Origin: Hymenobacter telluris
GTDB taxonomy: Bacteria > Bacteroidota > Bacteroidia > Cytophagales > Hymenobacteraceae
Assembly (NCBI RefSeq): GCF_017313265.1
Contig: NZ_JAFLQZ010000004.1
Coordinates: 248,001 to 312,000, forward strand
DNA length: 64,000 nucleotides
Direction: 5' to 3'
The notes below the pieces were generated by a model. It was not told the origin of the DNA, made no database searches, and was given only the letters and a program-made list of their open reading frames with translations. Below are positions 53,135-62,609 of this stretch, in pieces; the stretch's first letter is position 1, and every line of letters starts with the position of its first letter. Both the position numbers and the translations under genes were made by a program.

Positions 53135-55309
53135 ATGTCTCGAACGATTATTGTCTCCAACCGACTTCCCACCAAGATACTACGCACCGAAAACACGCTT
53201 ACGTTTCAGCCTAGCGAAGGAGGCTTGGCCACTGGCCTGGGCTCCATTTACCGCCAAGATGGCAACGTATGGGTGGGGTGGCCCGGCTTGTTTGTGGAAA
53301 GTGAAGAAGAGGAGCAGCACGTCCGCCAAGAGCTGGAAGCTGACAGCATGGCCCCTGTATTTCTGACCGAGGCCGAAATCCATGACTTTTACGAGGGTTT
53401 CAGCAACTCCACCCTCTGGCCTACTTTCCACTATTTCACGCAGTTTGCCACCTACGAGCAAAGCCACTGGGAGGCGTACGTAGCCGTAAACGAGAAATTC
53501 TGCCAGGCCGTGCTGGAAATGGCCGGCCCCGACGACACCATCTGGGTGCACGACTACCAGTTGCTGCTGCTGCCCGAAATGCTGCGCCGTGCCCGCCCCG
53601 ACTGCACCATTGGCTTTTTCCTGCACATTCCCTTCCCTTCGCACGAGCTGATTCGGGTGCTGCCGTGGCGCAACGAGCTGCTGCAAGGGATGCTGGGCGC
53701 CGACCTCATTGGCTTCCATACCTATGGCTACATGCGGCATTTCTTGAGCGCCGTTTCGCAGCTCTTGGGTTTGAACTCGCAGAACGGGCAGCTCCAGACC
53801 CCAACCCGTACTGTACTGGTTGACGCCTTCCCGATGGGCATTGACTACGACCGATACGCCCAGGCGGCCGCCTCAGAAGCAGCCCTGGCGCACGAGGCCG
53901 AGTACCGGGAGGCCCTGCGTACCACCCGCGTCATCCTCTCTATCGACCGGCTCGATTACACCAAAGGCATTGCCCAGCGCTTGCGCGCTTTCGAGGTGCT
54001 GCTTCAGCGCTACCCCGAATGGGCCGAGCGCGTGAGTTTGATTATGGTGGTGGTGCCCTCCCGTGACCAAGTGGCGCAGTACGCATCCTTGAAAGAGGAA
54101 ATTGACGAAATAGTGGGCCGCATTAATGCGCAGTACCGCACCATTTACTGGACGCCAATTCATTATTTCTACCGTTCCTTCCCGCTGGAAGAACTAGCCG
54201 CGCTCTACCGCATTGCCGAAGTAGCGCTGGTAACGCCCATGCGCGACGGAATGAACCTGGTAGCCAAAGAGTTTATTGCCAGCAAAGCCGACCAGCGGGG
54301 TGTACTCATTCTGAGCGAGCGGGCCGGTGCGGCGCGTGAGCTTTCCGATGCCCTCATCATCAACCCCACCGATACCGGCCAGTTGGCCGAAGCCATGCAC
54401 GACGCGCTGGTGATGCCCGAGGAGGAGCAAATGCAACGTATGGCGGCCATGCAGGCGCTGGTGCAGCAGTACAACGTCTTTTCCTGGACCAAGCTGTTCA
54501 TGGACCGGCTTTCGTATGCCAAAATCAAGCAGCTCACGCTGGCCACCGAAACCCTGGACACCAGCACAACCACTCAGCTGGTGACGGAGTATCAGGCGGC
54601 CGAGCGGCGGCTGTTGCTACTCGACTACGACGGCACGCTGGCGGGCTTCAACACCAATCCGCAGCGGGCCCGGCCCGACGAAGAAATGCTGCTGCTATTG
54701 CAGCGACTAGCCGAAAACCCTCGAAATCGGGTGGTAGTCATCAGTGGCCGCGACCGGACTACGCTGCAAAACTGGCTGGGGCACTTACCCATTGATTTCA
54801 TTGCCGAGCACGGGGTATGGCTGCGGCGCGCCGGCGAAGAATGGACGCTGTTCCAGACCCTCCGCAACGACTGGAAAACCGAAATCCGGCCAATACTGGA
54901 ACTGTACGTGAGCCGTACGGCAGGTTCGTTTATCGAAGACAAGGAGTATTCGTTGGTGTGGCACTACCGCCGCGCCGACGCCGAGCTAAGCGCCATGCGC
55001 GCCCGTGAGTTGGTCAGCCACCTTACTTTCCTGGCTTCTAACACCGATTTGCAGGTGATGGAAGGCAACAAGGTCATCGAAATCAAGAATGCAGGCATCA
55101 ACAAGGGCACCGCAGCCTCGCGCTGGGTGGCCGAATACGAGCCCGACTTCATTGTAGCCATCGGCGACGACCGGACCGATGAGGACACGTTTGGAGCCAT
55201 GCCCCCGGAGGCCTATACCATCAAAGTAGGCAGCGCCCCGCGCTCCTTGGCCCGCTTCCACGTACGCGGCACCACCGACGTGCGGCAGTTGCTACGGAAG
55301 CTGCTGTAA
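53135..55309 (+). CDS. otsAB: bifunctional trehalose-6-phosphate synthase/phosphatase
   Basis: 724 residues: GT20 OtsA domain (1-460) fused to an HAD OtsB domain (about 490-724). OtsA signatures: [56 protein letters not shown] and [13 protein letters not shown]. OtsB signatures: [18 protein letters not shown] and [12 protein letters not shown]. It makes trehalose from UDP-glucose and glucose-6-phosphate in one protein. A GTTTTC/GAAAAC palindrome lies in the leader (53086-53128). It faces a GH15 gene. Confidence 0.96.
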   Translation: MSRTIIVSNRLPTKILRTENTLTFQPSEGGLATGLGSIYRQDGNVWVGWPGLFVESEEEEQHVRQELEADSMAPVFLTEAEIHDFYEGFSNSTLWPTFHYFTQFATYEQSHWEAYVAVNEKFCQAVLEMAGPDDTIWVHDYQLLLLPEMLRRARPDCTIGFFLHIPFPSHELIRVLPWRNELLQGMLGADLIGFHTYGYMRHFLSAVSQLLGLNSQNGQLQTPTRTVLVDAFPMGIDYDRYAQAAASEAALAHEAEYREALRTTRVILSIDRLDYTKGIAQRLRAFEVLLQRYPEWAERVSLIMVVVPSRDQVAQYASLKEEIDEIVGRINAQYRTIYWTPIHYFYRSFPLEELAALYRIAEVALVTPMRDGMNLVAKEFIASKADQRGVLILSERAGAARELSDALIINPTDTGQLAEAMHDALVMPEEEQMQRMAAMQALVQQYNVFSWTKLFMDRLSYAKIKQLTLATETLDTSTTTQLVTEYQAAERRLLLLDYDGTLAGFNTNPQRARPDEEMLLLLQRLAENPRNRVVVISGRDRTTLQNWLGHLPIDFIAEHGVWLRRAGEEWTLFQTLRNDWKTEIRPILELYVSRTAGSFIEDKEYSLVWHYRRADAELSAMRARELVSHLTFLASNTDLQVMEGNKVIEIKNAGINKGTAASRWVAEYEPDFIVAIGDDRTDEDTFGAMPPEAYTIKVGSAPRSLARFHVRGTTDVRQLLRKLL

Positions 55310-55407
55310 GAACTTCGTTTTTCGGTGTTGGTTTTTCGTTTTTCGCTTCTGGTCATAATCAAAGGCAAAAAACGAAAAACCAACACCGAAAAACTTAAAC
55401 GAAGTTC
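55310..55407. repeat. T-rich inverted repeat between otsAB and GH15
   Basis: Left arm from 55310 (GAACTTCGTTTTTCGG...) and right arm to 55407 (...AAACGAAGTTC) pair over about 36 bases with one 6-nt insertion. It starts directly after the otsAB stop and contains the GH15 stop and last three codons. Runs of T make it a likely two-way terminator. Confidence 0.85.
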
Positions 55408-57179
55408 GGGCGGTCCAGCTTTTTGGCAATGCGGTAGGCGGCATTTACCAAGCCCACATGGCTATAAGCCTGCGGAAAGTTGCCCCATTGCGAGCCGGTT
55501 TTGGCATCTACGTCTTCCGAAAGCAAGCCCAGGTGGTTGGTGTAGGTGATGAGCTTCTCGAACTCCCGGATGGCATCGTCGAGGCGGCCGACGCAGGCCA
55601 GGGTTTCCACGTACCAGAAAGAGCAGATGAGGAACGTGGTTTCGGGCGTGCCGAAGTCGTCGGCGTGGCGGTAACGGTAGAACAGGCCTTCGGGGGTCAT
55701 CAGGTCTTTCTCCAGGGCCTCCAGGTGGCGGTGGGCCCGCTCACTGGTGGGGTCGAGGTAGCCCATCATGATGAGCTGCAAGGTGCTGGCATCAAGGTGC
55801 GGCGAGCCGATGGCATTGGCGTAGGCCTGGTGTTCTTCACTGAAGCACCGTTCAATCCGTTCTTCGGCCTGCTTCATCAAATCAGTAGCCAGCGCCTCCA
55901 TATCGGCGTTGCCGAGGGAGTGCGCCACTTTGCGCGCGGCGTTGCTGCCGGCCCAATGGAACAGGTAAGTGTAGCAATGGTACTGCGCAATATGCCGGAA
56001 CTCCCACAAACCCGCGTCGGGCTGGTCCATAGTGGTCTGGATCATGTGCAGGGCCTCGTACACCAGTTTGCTGGGGTTGGTGCGCTCGGGGTCGATGAAG
56101 CGGCAGTCCACGTAGAGCGGCAGCAGCGCCACCAGCACCTGCCCGTACACGTCGTTCTGGATGTGGGTGTAGGCATCGTTGCCGATGCGCACCGGCTGGT
56201 TGCCAAGGTAGCCTTTCAGCGGCAGCTCGATTTCGGTAAGCTCGGAGGCCCCGCTGATGCCGTACAGCGGCTGGTATTTGCCCACCACTTTGGTGGAAAT
56301 GTTGGCGATGTAGTGGAAATACCGCTCCATCTCCTCGAAGTGGCCGATGTTGTTGAAGGCCGTGAGCGTATAGTACGTGTCGCGCATCCAGCAGAAGCGG
56401 TAGTCCCAGTTGCGGGTGCTGCCGGGGGCTTCGGGCAAGCTGGTAGTGCTGGCCGCAATAATAGCCCCGGTATCCTCGTACTGGTGCATTTTCAGGGCCA
56501 GCGCCGACCGGATAACGGCATTCTGGTGGAAGTTGCTGATGCTGGTGCTTTTCACCCACTTGCGCCAGTAGTCTTTGGTGCTGCGCAAAAACCGCTCGGC
56601 CGTGCTTTCCAGGGCGGCTTCCAGCGGCGCGCCGTAGGTGAGCACCAGGTAGCGCGGCTGGTTGAGCACGAAGTCCTCGTCTTCCAGAATGTAGGTCAGC
56701 GGAATATCGGTGGTGAGGCGGATTTCTTCATTGAGCCCCAGATAAGCAATGTGGTTGGAGCTGCGGCGGCGGGTGAGCTGCTTCTCCCCGTATTCGCCCA
56801 CCGGGTTGCAGGTCACGCGCACGCGGGGCGTGCCGCTGAGCGGCTCCAGCTTCCGGATAATCATCAGGGGCTTGTAGTACCGCTCGTGCTGCTCGAAGCG
56901 CGGCGCGAAGTCCGTAACGCGGTAGCGCCCGTCCTCGTTCTCGATTTCGGTGCACAGCACGTTGGTGTTGGTCTGGTAGTACTGGTGCGTTTCGAAAGGG
57001 CTTCCCGCCGCGGGCCGGACACTGAACTCGCCACCTTTTTCGGTGTCGAGCAGGTCGCCGAACACAAAGCTGCTATCAAAGCGCGGCCAGCAAAGCCAGG
57101 CCACGGAGGTATCCTTGCGAATGAGGGCGAGGTAGGCGCAGTTGCCAATCAGGCCCATGTCGTAGGTGTGCTTAATCAT
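55395..57179 (-). CDS. glycoside hydrolase family 15 protein
   Basis: 594 residues. An N-terminal beta-sandwich (about 1-230) and an (alpha/alpha)6 barrel with NWDYRFCWMRDTYYTLTAF, EFRHIAQYHCYTY and FLICSFWYVETLACVGRLDDA, and the catalytic-region SEDVDAKTGSQWGNFPQAYSH. GH15 covers glucoamylases and trehalases. The position facing otsAB makes a trehalase or trehalose-linked glucohydrolase plausible. Start 57179 gives MIKHTYDMGLIGN, the usual N-terminus; 57251 is an alternative. Confidence 0.93.
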   Translation of the reverse strand: MIKHTYDMGLIGNCAYLALIRKDTSVAWLCWPRFDSSFVFGDLLDTEKGGEFSVRPAAGSPFETHQYYQTNTNVLCTEIENEDGRYRVTDFAPRFEQHERYYKPLMIIRKLEPLSGTPRVRVTCNPVGEYGEKQLTRRRSSNHIAYLGLNEEIRLTTDIPLTYILEDEDFVLNQPRYLVLTYGAPLEAALESTAERFLRSTKDYWRKWVKSTSISNFHQNAVIRSALALKMHQYEDTGAIIAASTTSLPEAPGSTRNWDYRFCWMRDTYYTLTAFNNIGHFEEMERYFHYIANISTKVVGKYQPLYGISGASELTEIELPLKGYLGNQPVRIGNDAYTHIQNDVYGQVLVALLPLYVDCRFIDPERTNPSKLVYEALHMIQTTMDQPDAGLWEFRHIAQYHCYTYLFHWAGSNAARKVAHSLGNADMEALATDLMKQAEERIERCFSEEHQAYANAIGSPHLDASTLQLIMMGYLDPTSERAHRHLEALEKDLMTPEGLFYRYRHADDFGTPETTFLICSFWYVETLACVGRLDDAIREFEKLITYTNHLGLLSEDVDAKTGSQWGNFPQAYSHVGLVNAAYRIAKKLDRPNFV

Positions 57180-57403
57180 CAGGGAGAGGTTAAGGAGAGT
57201 GGGAAATGGTGCGCTTGCCAAGTGCTGATTGTGAGGCCCGTATTGCGCCACTGGCGCGGCTGGCCACTCACACCCGCCTCCTTACAAGCTCACCATCTCA
57301 CCCTTAGTACCCCGTCCGGGCCGTTGGGGTTGTGTTGACCTTCCTGATAGAAGCTACGTAAAGGGGCCTTTCGCGCTTTTGCGTGCTCGTTTCCGACTTT
57401 ACC

Positions 57404-58132
57404 ATGCCTATACCTTCATCTGCTGCTACCGTAACTTCCGCTTCCGCCACACGTTCGGCCAACCATCTGCCCCTGTACCTGTCGTTGGGGTTGATAGGGG
57501 CGCTGGTGGCTACTTATTTCCTGTGGCCTGCTTTTCAAAGTACTGCGCAGGAAGGGTTTGCGGTGCTAAAAAGCGGCGAGCAGCAACGGATTGCCGCCTG
57601 GATGCACCAATTCGGGTATTGGGGCCCGGTGGTAGTGGTGCTGCTGATGGTGGTGCAGATGTTTTTGTTCGTGGTGAACGTGGTGGCACTGATTCTGGTG
57701 GCCATACTAGCCTACGGGCCGTGGTGGGGCTCTTTGGTGGCGTTGGTGGGTATCATCGTCGCTTCTACGGTGGGCTACGGGCTGGGGCATGCCCTCGGCG
57801 AGTCGTTTGTACGCAAGGTACTAGGCGAGAAATCCGAGCAGAAGGTGCTCGACATTGTGCAGCGTTACGGGGTGTGGGCCGTGGTTATTGCCCGCCTCTC
57901 CCCCGCCCTCTCCGACGATGCCATCAGCTTTGTGGCGGGGGTGGCCCGCATGGGATATTGGAAATTTATGGGGGCTACCGTGGCGGGCACAATTCCTTTA
58001 ATTGCCCTGCTGGCTTACCTCGGCGAGGAAAGCAACCGCCTGAAAACCGGCCTTCTATGGGTTTCGGGCGTGAGCCTGCTGCTGTTCGGCGGATATGTGT
58101 GGTGGGACCAGCGCCGACAAAAATCACAGTAA
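57404..58132 (+). CDS. TVP38/TMEM64 family membrane protein (DedA-like)
   Basis: 242 residues with about six hydrophobic segments. The family signature is seen in ILAYGPWWGSLVALVGIIVASTVGYGLG and VIARLSPALSDDAISFVAGVARM. Members work in lipid or alkyl transfer across membranes. The start 57404 is chosen over one at 57383. It stands before tRNA-Glu copy 2. Confidence 0.9.
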   Translation: MPIPSSAATVTSASATRSANHLPLYLSLGLIGALVATYFLWPAFQSTAQEGFAVLKSGEQQRIAAWMHQFGYWGPVVVVLLMVVQMFLFVVNVVALILVAILAYGPWWGSLVALVGIIVASTVGYGLGHALGESFVRKVLGEKSEQKVLDIVQRYGVWAVVIARLSPALSDDAISFVAGVARMGYWKFMGATVAGTIPLIALLAYLGEESNRLKTGLLWVSGVSLLLFGGYVWWDQRRQKSQ

Positions 58133-58147
58133 ATCTATGCTACGGAC

Positions 58148-58179
58148 TTGCAGAGTAAGTTTTTCATGTCTTATCTTTG
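58148..58179 (+). promoter_or_regulatory. promoter of tRNA-Glu copy 2
   Basis: TTG -33 (58148-58150), 21-nt spacer, TATCTTTG -7 (58172-58179). The downstream leader GCACCAAAAC resembles the leader of copy 1. Confidence 0.65.
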
Positions 58180-58198
58180 CAGCACCAAAACGAAACAC

Positions 58199-58270
58199 GG
58201 TCCGTTCGTCTAGGGGTTAGGACAGTAGATTTTCATTCTACCAACAGGGGTTCGATTCCCCTACGGACTA
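58199..58270 (+). tRNA. tRNA-Glu (UUC), second copy
   Basis: All 72 bases are identical to 51780-51851, including anticodon TTC. Flanks differ except for the promoter and the short ACCAAAAC leader block. No CCA is encoded. Confidence 0.97.
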
Positions 58271-58283
58271 CTACAACAGCAAG

Positions 58284-58320
58284 AAGCGCCCTGCAAACCA
58301 CGTGTTTACAGGGCGCTTTT
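58284..58320 (+). terminator. terminator of tRNA-Glu copy 2
   Basis: AAGCGCCCTG(C)AAAC and GTTTACAGGGCGCTTTT pair, followed by a short T-run. Confidence 0.75.
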
Positions 58321-58477
58321 GCGTTCAGCCAATTCTACATTGGCGGCATTTAAAGGCGCAACAGCAGCTAGGCTAGTTATCAGGCGGGGCCGCCGGTGGG
58401 CGTGTCGTTTTTAACATTGGTAAAAAGAAACGGGTGGACTGTGGCGGACCTTTGCCCTTCACTTAGTTCTTTTTGCC

Positions 58478-58804
58478 ATGCAGTGGTTGTTTCTTGTTCT
58501 GGCTGGGTTGGCCGAAGTTGCGTTTGCCTACTGCCTGGGCAAAGCCAAGCTTACCGCGGGCCCCGAGTCTGTTGGGTGGTACGTGGCTTTCACAAGCTTT
58601 GCGGCCCTGAGTTTTTACTTGCTCAACAGCAGCTTAGTGTACGTGCCGCTGGGCACCGCCTACGCCGTCTGGACTGGCATTGGGGCCGTTGGGACGGCCA
58701 TATTGGGCGTGGTTGCGTTTGGCGACCCACTAACCGGGCCGCGCTTGTTTTTCCTTGTCACTCTCATTGGCTCGGTGCTGGGGTTGAAAGCGGTGTCGCA
58801 CTAA
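58478..58804 (+). CDS. SMR family multidrug/guanidinium efflux transporter
   Basis: 108 residues and four membrane helices. The essential TM1 Glu is present (LAGLAEVAFAY, Glu13), and PLGTAYAVWTGIGAVGTAILGV is the SMR signature. It may export guanidinium (SugE/Gdx type) or a quaternary amine; this cannot be decided from sequence. It overlaps the reverse-strand Crp gene by 4 bp. Confidence 0.92.
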   Translation: MQWLFLVLAGLAEVAFAYCLGKAKLTAGPESVGWYVAFTSFAALSFYLLNSSLVYVPLGTAYAVWTGIGAVGTAILGVVAFGDPLTGPRLFFLVTLIGSVLGLKAVSH

Positions 58805-59379
58805 GGGCGGGGCGCTTTCCGTAGTTGGGCCCGTACGCGGCTCAGCGTGACTTGCGTGATGCCTAGATAAGACGCAATGTGCCCTAGCGCCACGCGCTGC
58901 AACAGTTCGGGCCGCTGCTGCAACAAGTCGGTGTAGCGCTCCGCCGCGGTGCGAAACTGCCGGGCAATGAGTTGCTGCTCGGTCTGGAGCCACACCCGCT
59001 CCACCATCACCCGCCCCCAGTTAGCCAAGTGCACGTCCGATGCGTACAGTTGCTGGAGCGCCTGCATATCAAGCTGAAACAAGCCGCTGTCTTCTAGCAG
59101 CTCAATGGTTTCGTAGCTCACGGCCTGTTCAGTGTACCCACGAATGGAGGCCAGAACTGCCCCTTCAGCGGAAAACCAGAACGTTACTTCTTGGTCGGCG
59201 CGCTGGGCGTAGGCGCGGGCCAGGCCGTGCTGCAACACGTAAATGGAATGGGCGAGTTGGTCGTCCCGAAACAAGAGCGTGCCTTTCGGCAATTCCACGT
59301 ACTTGGCCAACGTCAGCATCTTGTCGAGCGAGGCGGCCGGCAACGGATACGTGGTTTGCAGAATTTCCGACAGAGTCAT
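58801..59379 (-). CDS. Crp/Fnr family transcriptional regulator
   Basis: 192 residues: cyclic-nucleotide-binding fold (LPKGTLLFRDDQLAHSIYVLQHGLARAY) and winged helix (LGHIASYLGITQVTLSRVRAQL). It is a second member of the same small Bacteroidota type as at 51956 and has no Fe-S Cys cluster. It is convergent with the SMR gene and divergent from the GNAT gene. Confidence 0.92.
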   Translation of the reverse strand: MTLSEILQTTYPLPAASLDKMLTLAKYVELPKGTLLFRDDQLAHSIYVLQHGLARAYAQRADQEVTFWFSAEGAVLASIRGYTEQAVSYETIELLEDSGLFQLDMQALQQLYASDVHLANWGRVMVERVWLQTEQQLIARQFRTAAERYTDLLQQRPELLQRVALGHIASYLGITQVTLSRVRAQLRKAPRP

Positions 59380-59466
59380 GCGCAGGTGCTGCGGCCTTGC
59401 ATATCGGCCGCAACAGCCGCAAGCTAATCACGCCGTGCCTTTCACCTATAAACCCGTCACATTCAC

Positions 59467-59991
59467 ATGCATCCTATTACCATCAGGCAAGCAACTTCGC
59501 AGGACCTCGACGTACTGCAACAAATTGGCCGGCAGACGTTCCGGGAAACTTTTTCAGCCACCAATTCTGCGGAAAACATGAAGCGGTATCTGGAGGAAGG
59601 TTTCTCTGGGGAGAAGCTGTTGGCAGAACTGCAAAATCCGCACTCAACCTTCTATTTCGCCGAGCTGGCAGGCACCGTCATTGGGTATCTGAAAGTAAAC
59701 ACGGGGCCGGCCCAAACTGAGGCTCAGAGCGTTTCGGCCTTGGAAATCGAACGTATCTATGTGTTGCAAGCTTACCACGGCCAGCAGATAGGCCAAGTGC
59801 TATACAACCAAGCCATGCAGCTTGCCGTGCAGGCCAATGCCGATTACGTGTGGCTGGGAGTGTGGGAAGAAAACCCCAGAGCCATCCGTTTCTACCAGAA
59901 AAACGGCTTCGTGGCGTTTGATAAGCACGTATTCATGCTAGGTGACGACGCACAAACCGATATTCTCATGAAACTCCCTTTGGTAAGTTAA
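59467..59991 (+). CDS. GNAT family N-acetyltransferase
   Basis: 174 residues of the GNAT fold: ITIRQATSQDLDVLQQIGRQTFRETF, then ERIYVLQAYHGQQIGQVL (acetyl-CoA loop) and WLGVWEENPRAIRFYQKNGFV. The pattern is close to spermidine/polyamine PaiA-like acetyltransferases, but the substrate is unproven. Single gene next to a Crp regulator. Confidence 0.9.
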   Translation: MHPITIRQATSQDLDVLQQIGRQTFRETFSATNSAENMKRYLEEGFSGEKLLAELQNPHSTFYFAELAGTVIGYLKVNTGPAQTEAQSVSALEIERIYVLQAYHGQQIGQVLYNQAMQLAVQANADYVWLGVWEENPRAIRFYQKNGFVAFDKHVFMLGDDAQTDILMKLPLVS

Positions 59992-60083
59992 GGCTGCTCG
60001 TTAACTGCTTTGGGTAGGCCCGCCGCGGCAATTCTCTTCACGCCATAAACCCGCTTCTTCGGTGAGCTGCCGCGCCCTGCGTG

Positions 60084-60974
60084 TTACGCCACGGGCACAT
60101 GCTCCCGGCGGAAAGTGAGCGGTGTGGTGCTGGTGTGCTTCTTGAAGAAATTGTTGAAGTACGTGGGGTACTCGAAGCCCAGGCTGTAGGCAATTTCGCC
60201 CACCGTCCAGTCGGTGTGGGCCAGCAGCAGTTTGGCTTCCGTTACCAGCCGCTCGTTGATGTGGGCGGTGGTGGATTTGCCTGTTACCTCCTTCACCATG
60301 GCGTTCAGGTGATTGACGTGAATAGCCATCCGCTCGGCGTAGTTGCTGGCCGACTTTAGCACCGGCTCGCGTAGCTGCGCCGTAACGGGAAACTGCACTT
60401 CCAGCAGATTCAAAAACAACGACGTAATGCGTTCCGCTGCGTTGGCAGGCGCGTGCTGGGCCGTGGCGGGTTGCAGGCGGGCCGCTTCGTGAATGATGAT
60501 GGAGAGTTGATTGCGCAGCAAATCGTCTTTGTGGGCGTAATCCGACTCCAGGTCGCGCCGCATCCGCGTGAAGGCGTCGGTGAAATAGCGCACCTGCTCC
60601 GGGTCGAGGAAGTAGACGGGGTTGCCTTCCACCTTGTAAAGCACCGTATCCTTCAGGCTAACGCCCCGCATAGCCGAGTGCAGAAACGACTCGGAGAAGC
60701 AGCACAAATACCCGTGTTGTTCGCCAGCCCCTTCTATTACCTCCCAGGCGTACGGAATCAGGCGGTTGGTGAACACCAGCGCGGGCTGCTTAACGGCGTA
60801 GCTACGGGTGGTGTAGTGCAGTTCGTTGGCGCCTTCTACCACCAGCACCACCTTAAACAGGTCCCGGCGGTCGAAGTTGCCCATTCCGCACCGCGCTTCC
60901 AGCATGGTCATTACCTCGACGTCGCCGTTGGCAAACACCGGGGGCGGCTGGAAAAACGTGCGAGAATTGGTCAT
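60084..60974 (-). CDS. AraC family transcriptional regulator
   Basis: 296 residues with an N-terminal cupin-like domain and a C-terminal AraC double helix-turn-helix (about 200-296, ending AHINERLVTEAKLLLAHTDWTVGEIAYSLGFEYPTYFNNFFKKH). The ATG at 60974 (MTNSRTFFQPPP) is preferred; 61058 would prefix a stretch derived from a decayed gene. It is on the same strand as the cupin genes downstream in reading order and probably controls that set. Confidence 0.9.
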   Translation of the reverse strand: MTNSRTFFQPPPVFANGDVEVMTMLEARCGMGNFDRRDLFKVVLVVEGANELHYTTRSYAVKQPALVFTNRLIPYAWEVIEGAGEQHGYLCCFSESFLHSAMRGVSLKDTVLYKVEGNPVYFLDPEQVRYFTDAFTRMRRDLESDYAHKDDLLRNQLSIIIHEAARLQPATAQHAPANAAERITSLFLNLLEVQFPVTAQLREPVLKSASNYAERMAIHVNHLNAMVKEVTGKSTTAHINERLVTEAKLLLAHTDWTVGEIAYSLGFEYPTYFNNFFKKHTSTTPLTFRREHVPVA

Positions 60975-61259
60975 TGGGTTGCTCAGGGCTTTTGCCAGCA
61001 ACCGCTGCTGCTGTAGCCCTACAACAGACGCGGGAAGCTCAGGTTTTGTTGCAGCCATACAAGTAGTTACCATGGTAGTTCCGGCGCGGCCACCAAGCCT
61101 GCCAGGTGCAACGCCTTCGGGCCGGCATTCAGCCTGCGCGGCCGTGCCAGCCTGGTGGCATGGTTGACATCGTAATTGCGGGTGGAGCTGAAGGGTAAGC
61201 AGATTTCCTGTGGTTTGGCCGCCACCCGTTACCAGCGCGTGCCCCACTGTGAAGCCGCA

Positions 61260-61362
61260 CCCGAGCACAGCCAACGCTTGCCTCCTCGCGGGCAAAGGCC
61301 AGCGCCGTGGCCCGACCAATACTGGTGCCCGCCCCAATGATAAACTGGTTTTACCAGCGCAT
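61260..61362 (-). pseudogene. short-chain dehydrogenase remnant
   Basis: On the reverse strand an ATG at 61360-61362 is followed after three codons by a stop, then FIIGAGTSIGRATALAFAREEASV in frame, which is the Rossmann start of an SDR. After about 61270 the similarity ends. The rest of 61060-61445 shows no gene. It appears to be a decayed oxidoreductase. Confidence 0.6.
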
Positions 61363-61445
61363 TACCCCATTTGATTCGATGCCATATTTCTGTAAGACAA
61401 GGTGATTTTAGGGGAATAATGCGGTGGTTACGTCTCGGGCTGGGC

Positions 61446-61940
61446 TTACTTGTAGCTGCTGTATTCTTGGTTGGTAACGGGCCGGCCCCATGCCACTAGG
61501 CCCTTTTCGGTGTTGACGTTGAGCGCAATGTGGGTCATGCTTTGCTTGGGCGAGGCCCCGTGCCAGTGCTCTACGCCGGGCTGGGCTTTCACCACGTCGC
61601 CTTTGCGCAGCAGCCGGATGGGCTGGCCTTTCTCCTGGTAGTAGCCTACGCCATCCGTCACCATCAGAATTTGGCCGGCGGCGTGGGTGTGCCAGTTCGA
61701 GCGGGCGCCCGGCGCAAACGTGACGTTGCTACTCGCGCAGTTGAAGGTGGGCTCATCTTTCACCAGCGTGTACACGTGCACCTCACCAGTGAAATTAGCG
61801 GCCGGGGCGCGGTTGCCCTTCGGGAAGATGGTGCCCGGTGCCGCAGCAGGTTTGGCGGCGGGCGCCGTTGAGTTGGTTTGGGCGAAGTTCACTAAACCGA
61901 GGCTGCCAACCAGAGCGGCAGTTACCGCAATACGTTTCAT
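61446..61940 (-). CDS. secreted cupin domain protein
   Basis: 164 residues with a Sec signal (MKRIAVTAALVGSLGLVNFAQ) and a single cupin domain: NWHTHAAGQILMVTDGVGYYQEKG and VEHWHGASP provide the metal His/Glu. It is related to the cytosolic cupin at 63128 (for example shared GYYQEKG and HWHGA). Likely a metal-dependent dioxygenase or isomerase. Part of the run ending at 63535. Confidence 0.9.
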   Translation of the reverse strand: MKRIAVTAALVGSLGLVNFAQTNSTAPAAKPAAAPGTIFPKGNRAPAANFTGEVHVYTLVKDEPTFNCASSNVTFAPGARSNWHTHAAGQILMVTDGVGYYQEKGQPIRLLRKGDVVKAQPGVEHWHGASPKQSMTHIALNVNTEKGLVAWGRPVTNQEYSSYK

Positions 61941-61997
61941 AGCTATGCGCATTACAGAGAAAAGGATACGTGCAACGACGGCAGCAGCCAGCAGCTT

Positions 61998-62570
61998 CTA
62001 AAGCTGCTTAACCACCCGCGCCGGTACGCCCGCCACTATAGTATTGGCAGCCACGTCTTTGGTCACAACGGCGCCGGCTCCCACAATGGCGTTTTCGCCG
62101 ATGGTGACACCCGGCATCACCGTCACGTTGGCCCCCAGCCACGCCCCCTGCTTCACCACAATGGGCTTGGAAATGGTGCTGCGGCGCTGCCCAGGCTCGG
62201 TGGGGTGGTTGGACGTAATAAGGTTCACCTTGGGCCCAATCAGCACGTTGTCTTCCAGCGTGATACCGCCCCGGTCCATGAAGGTGCAGGCGTGGTTCAC
62301 AAACACATTCCGGCCAAGCTGGATGTTGTGGCCAAAATCGGTGTAGAAGGGCGGAATCAAGAAAAAGGTAGCGTCTACGGGCTTGTTGATCAACTCGCTG
62401 AACACGCGGTTGACCTGCTCGTTGTCGTCTACTTGCATGGCGTTCAGCACCGAGGTGAGGCGGATAGCCTTGCGGATGACGGCGTAAATCTGGGGGTAGT
62501 CGGGGTCGTCGAGGGATATAACCTCGCCGGCCAACTCCCGCTCGAAGATGGTTCGGGGTTGGATTTCCAT
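61998..62570 (-). CDS. sugar O-acetyltransferase (LbH, maltose acetyltransferase-like)
   Basis: 190 residues. After a helical N-terminal maltose-acetyltransferase segment (about 1-60), hexapeptide repeats form a left-handed beta-helix: [35 protein letters not shown] and [31 protein letters not shown] runs. The catalytic His is in SNHPTEP. It acetylates a small sugar or galactoside with acetyl-CoA. Start 62570 gives [15 protein letters not shown]. Confidence 0.93.
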   Translation of the reverse strand: MEIQPRTIFERELAGEVISLDDPDYPQIYAVIRKAIRLTSVLNAMQVDDNEQVNRVFSELINKPVDATFFLIPPFYTDFGHNIQLGRNVFVNHACTFMDRGGITLEDNVLIGPKVNLITSNHPTEPGQRRSTISKPIVVKQGAWLGANVTVMPGVTIGENAIVGAGAVVTKDVAANTIVAGVPARVVKQL

Positions 62571-62609
62571 AGGATGAGGTAGTGAGCCGCTACGGTAAGG
62601 CAGCAATGG

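Noticed and set aside
55458..57338. Long forward-strand open frame of 626 codons opposite the GH15 gene
   Set aside because: It mirrors the GH15 coding frame, has Val/Gly/His-rich shadow composition and no family pattern; it results from high GC.
57379..58158. Alternative frame over the TVP38 gene
   Set aside because: The frame beginning at 57404 has clear membrane segments and family motifs; the other does not.
61058..61337. Long N-terminal extension of the AraC protein
   Set aside because: The stretch overlaps the SDR remnant in another frame and is not like an AraC N-terminus.
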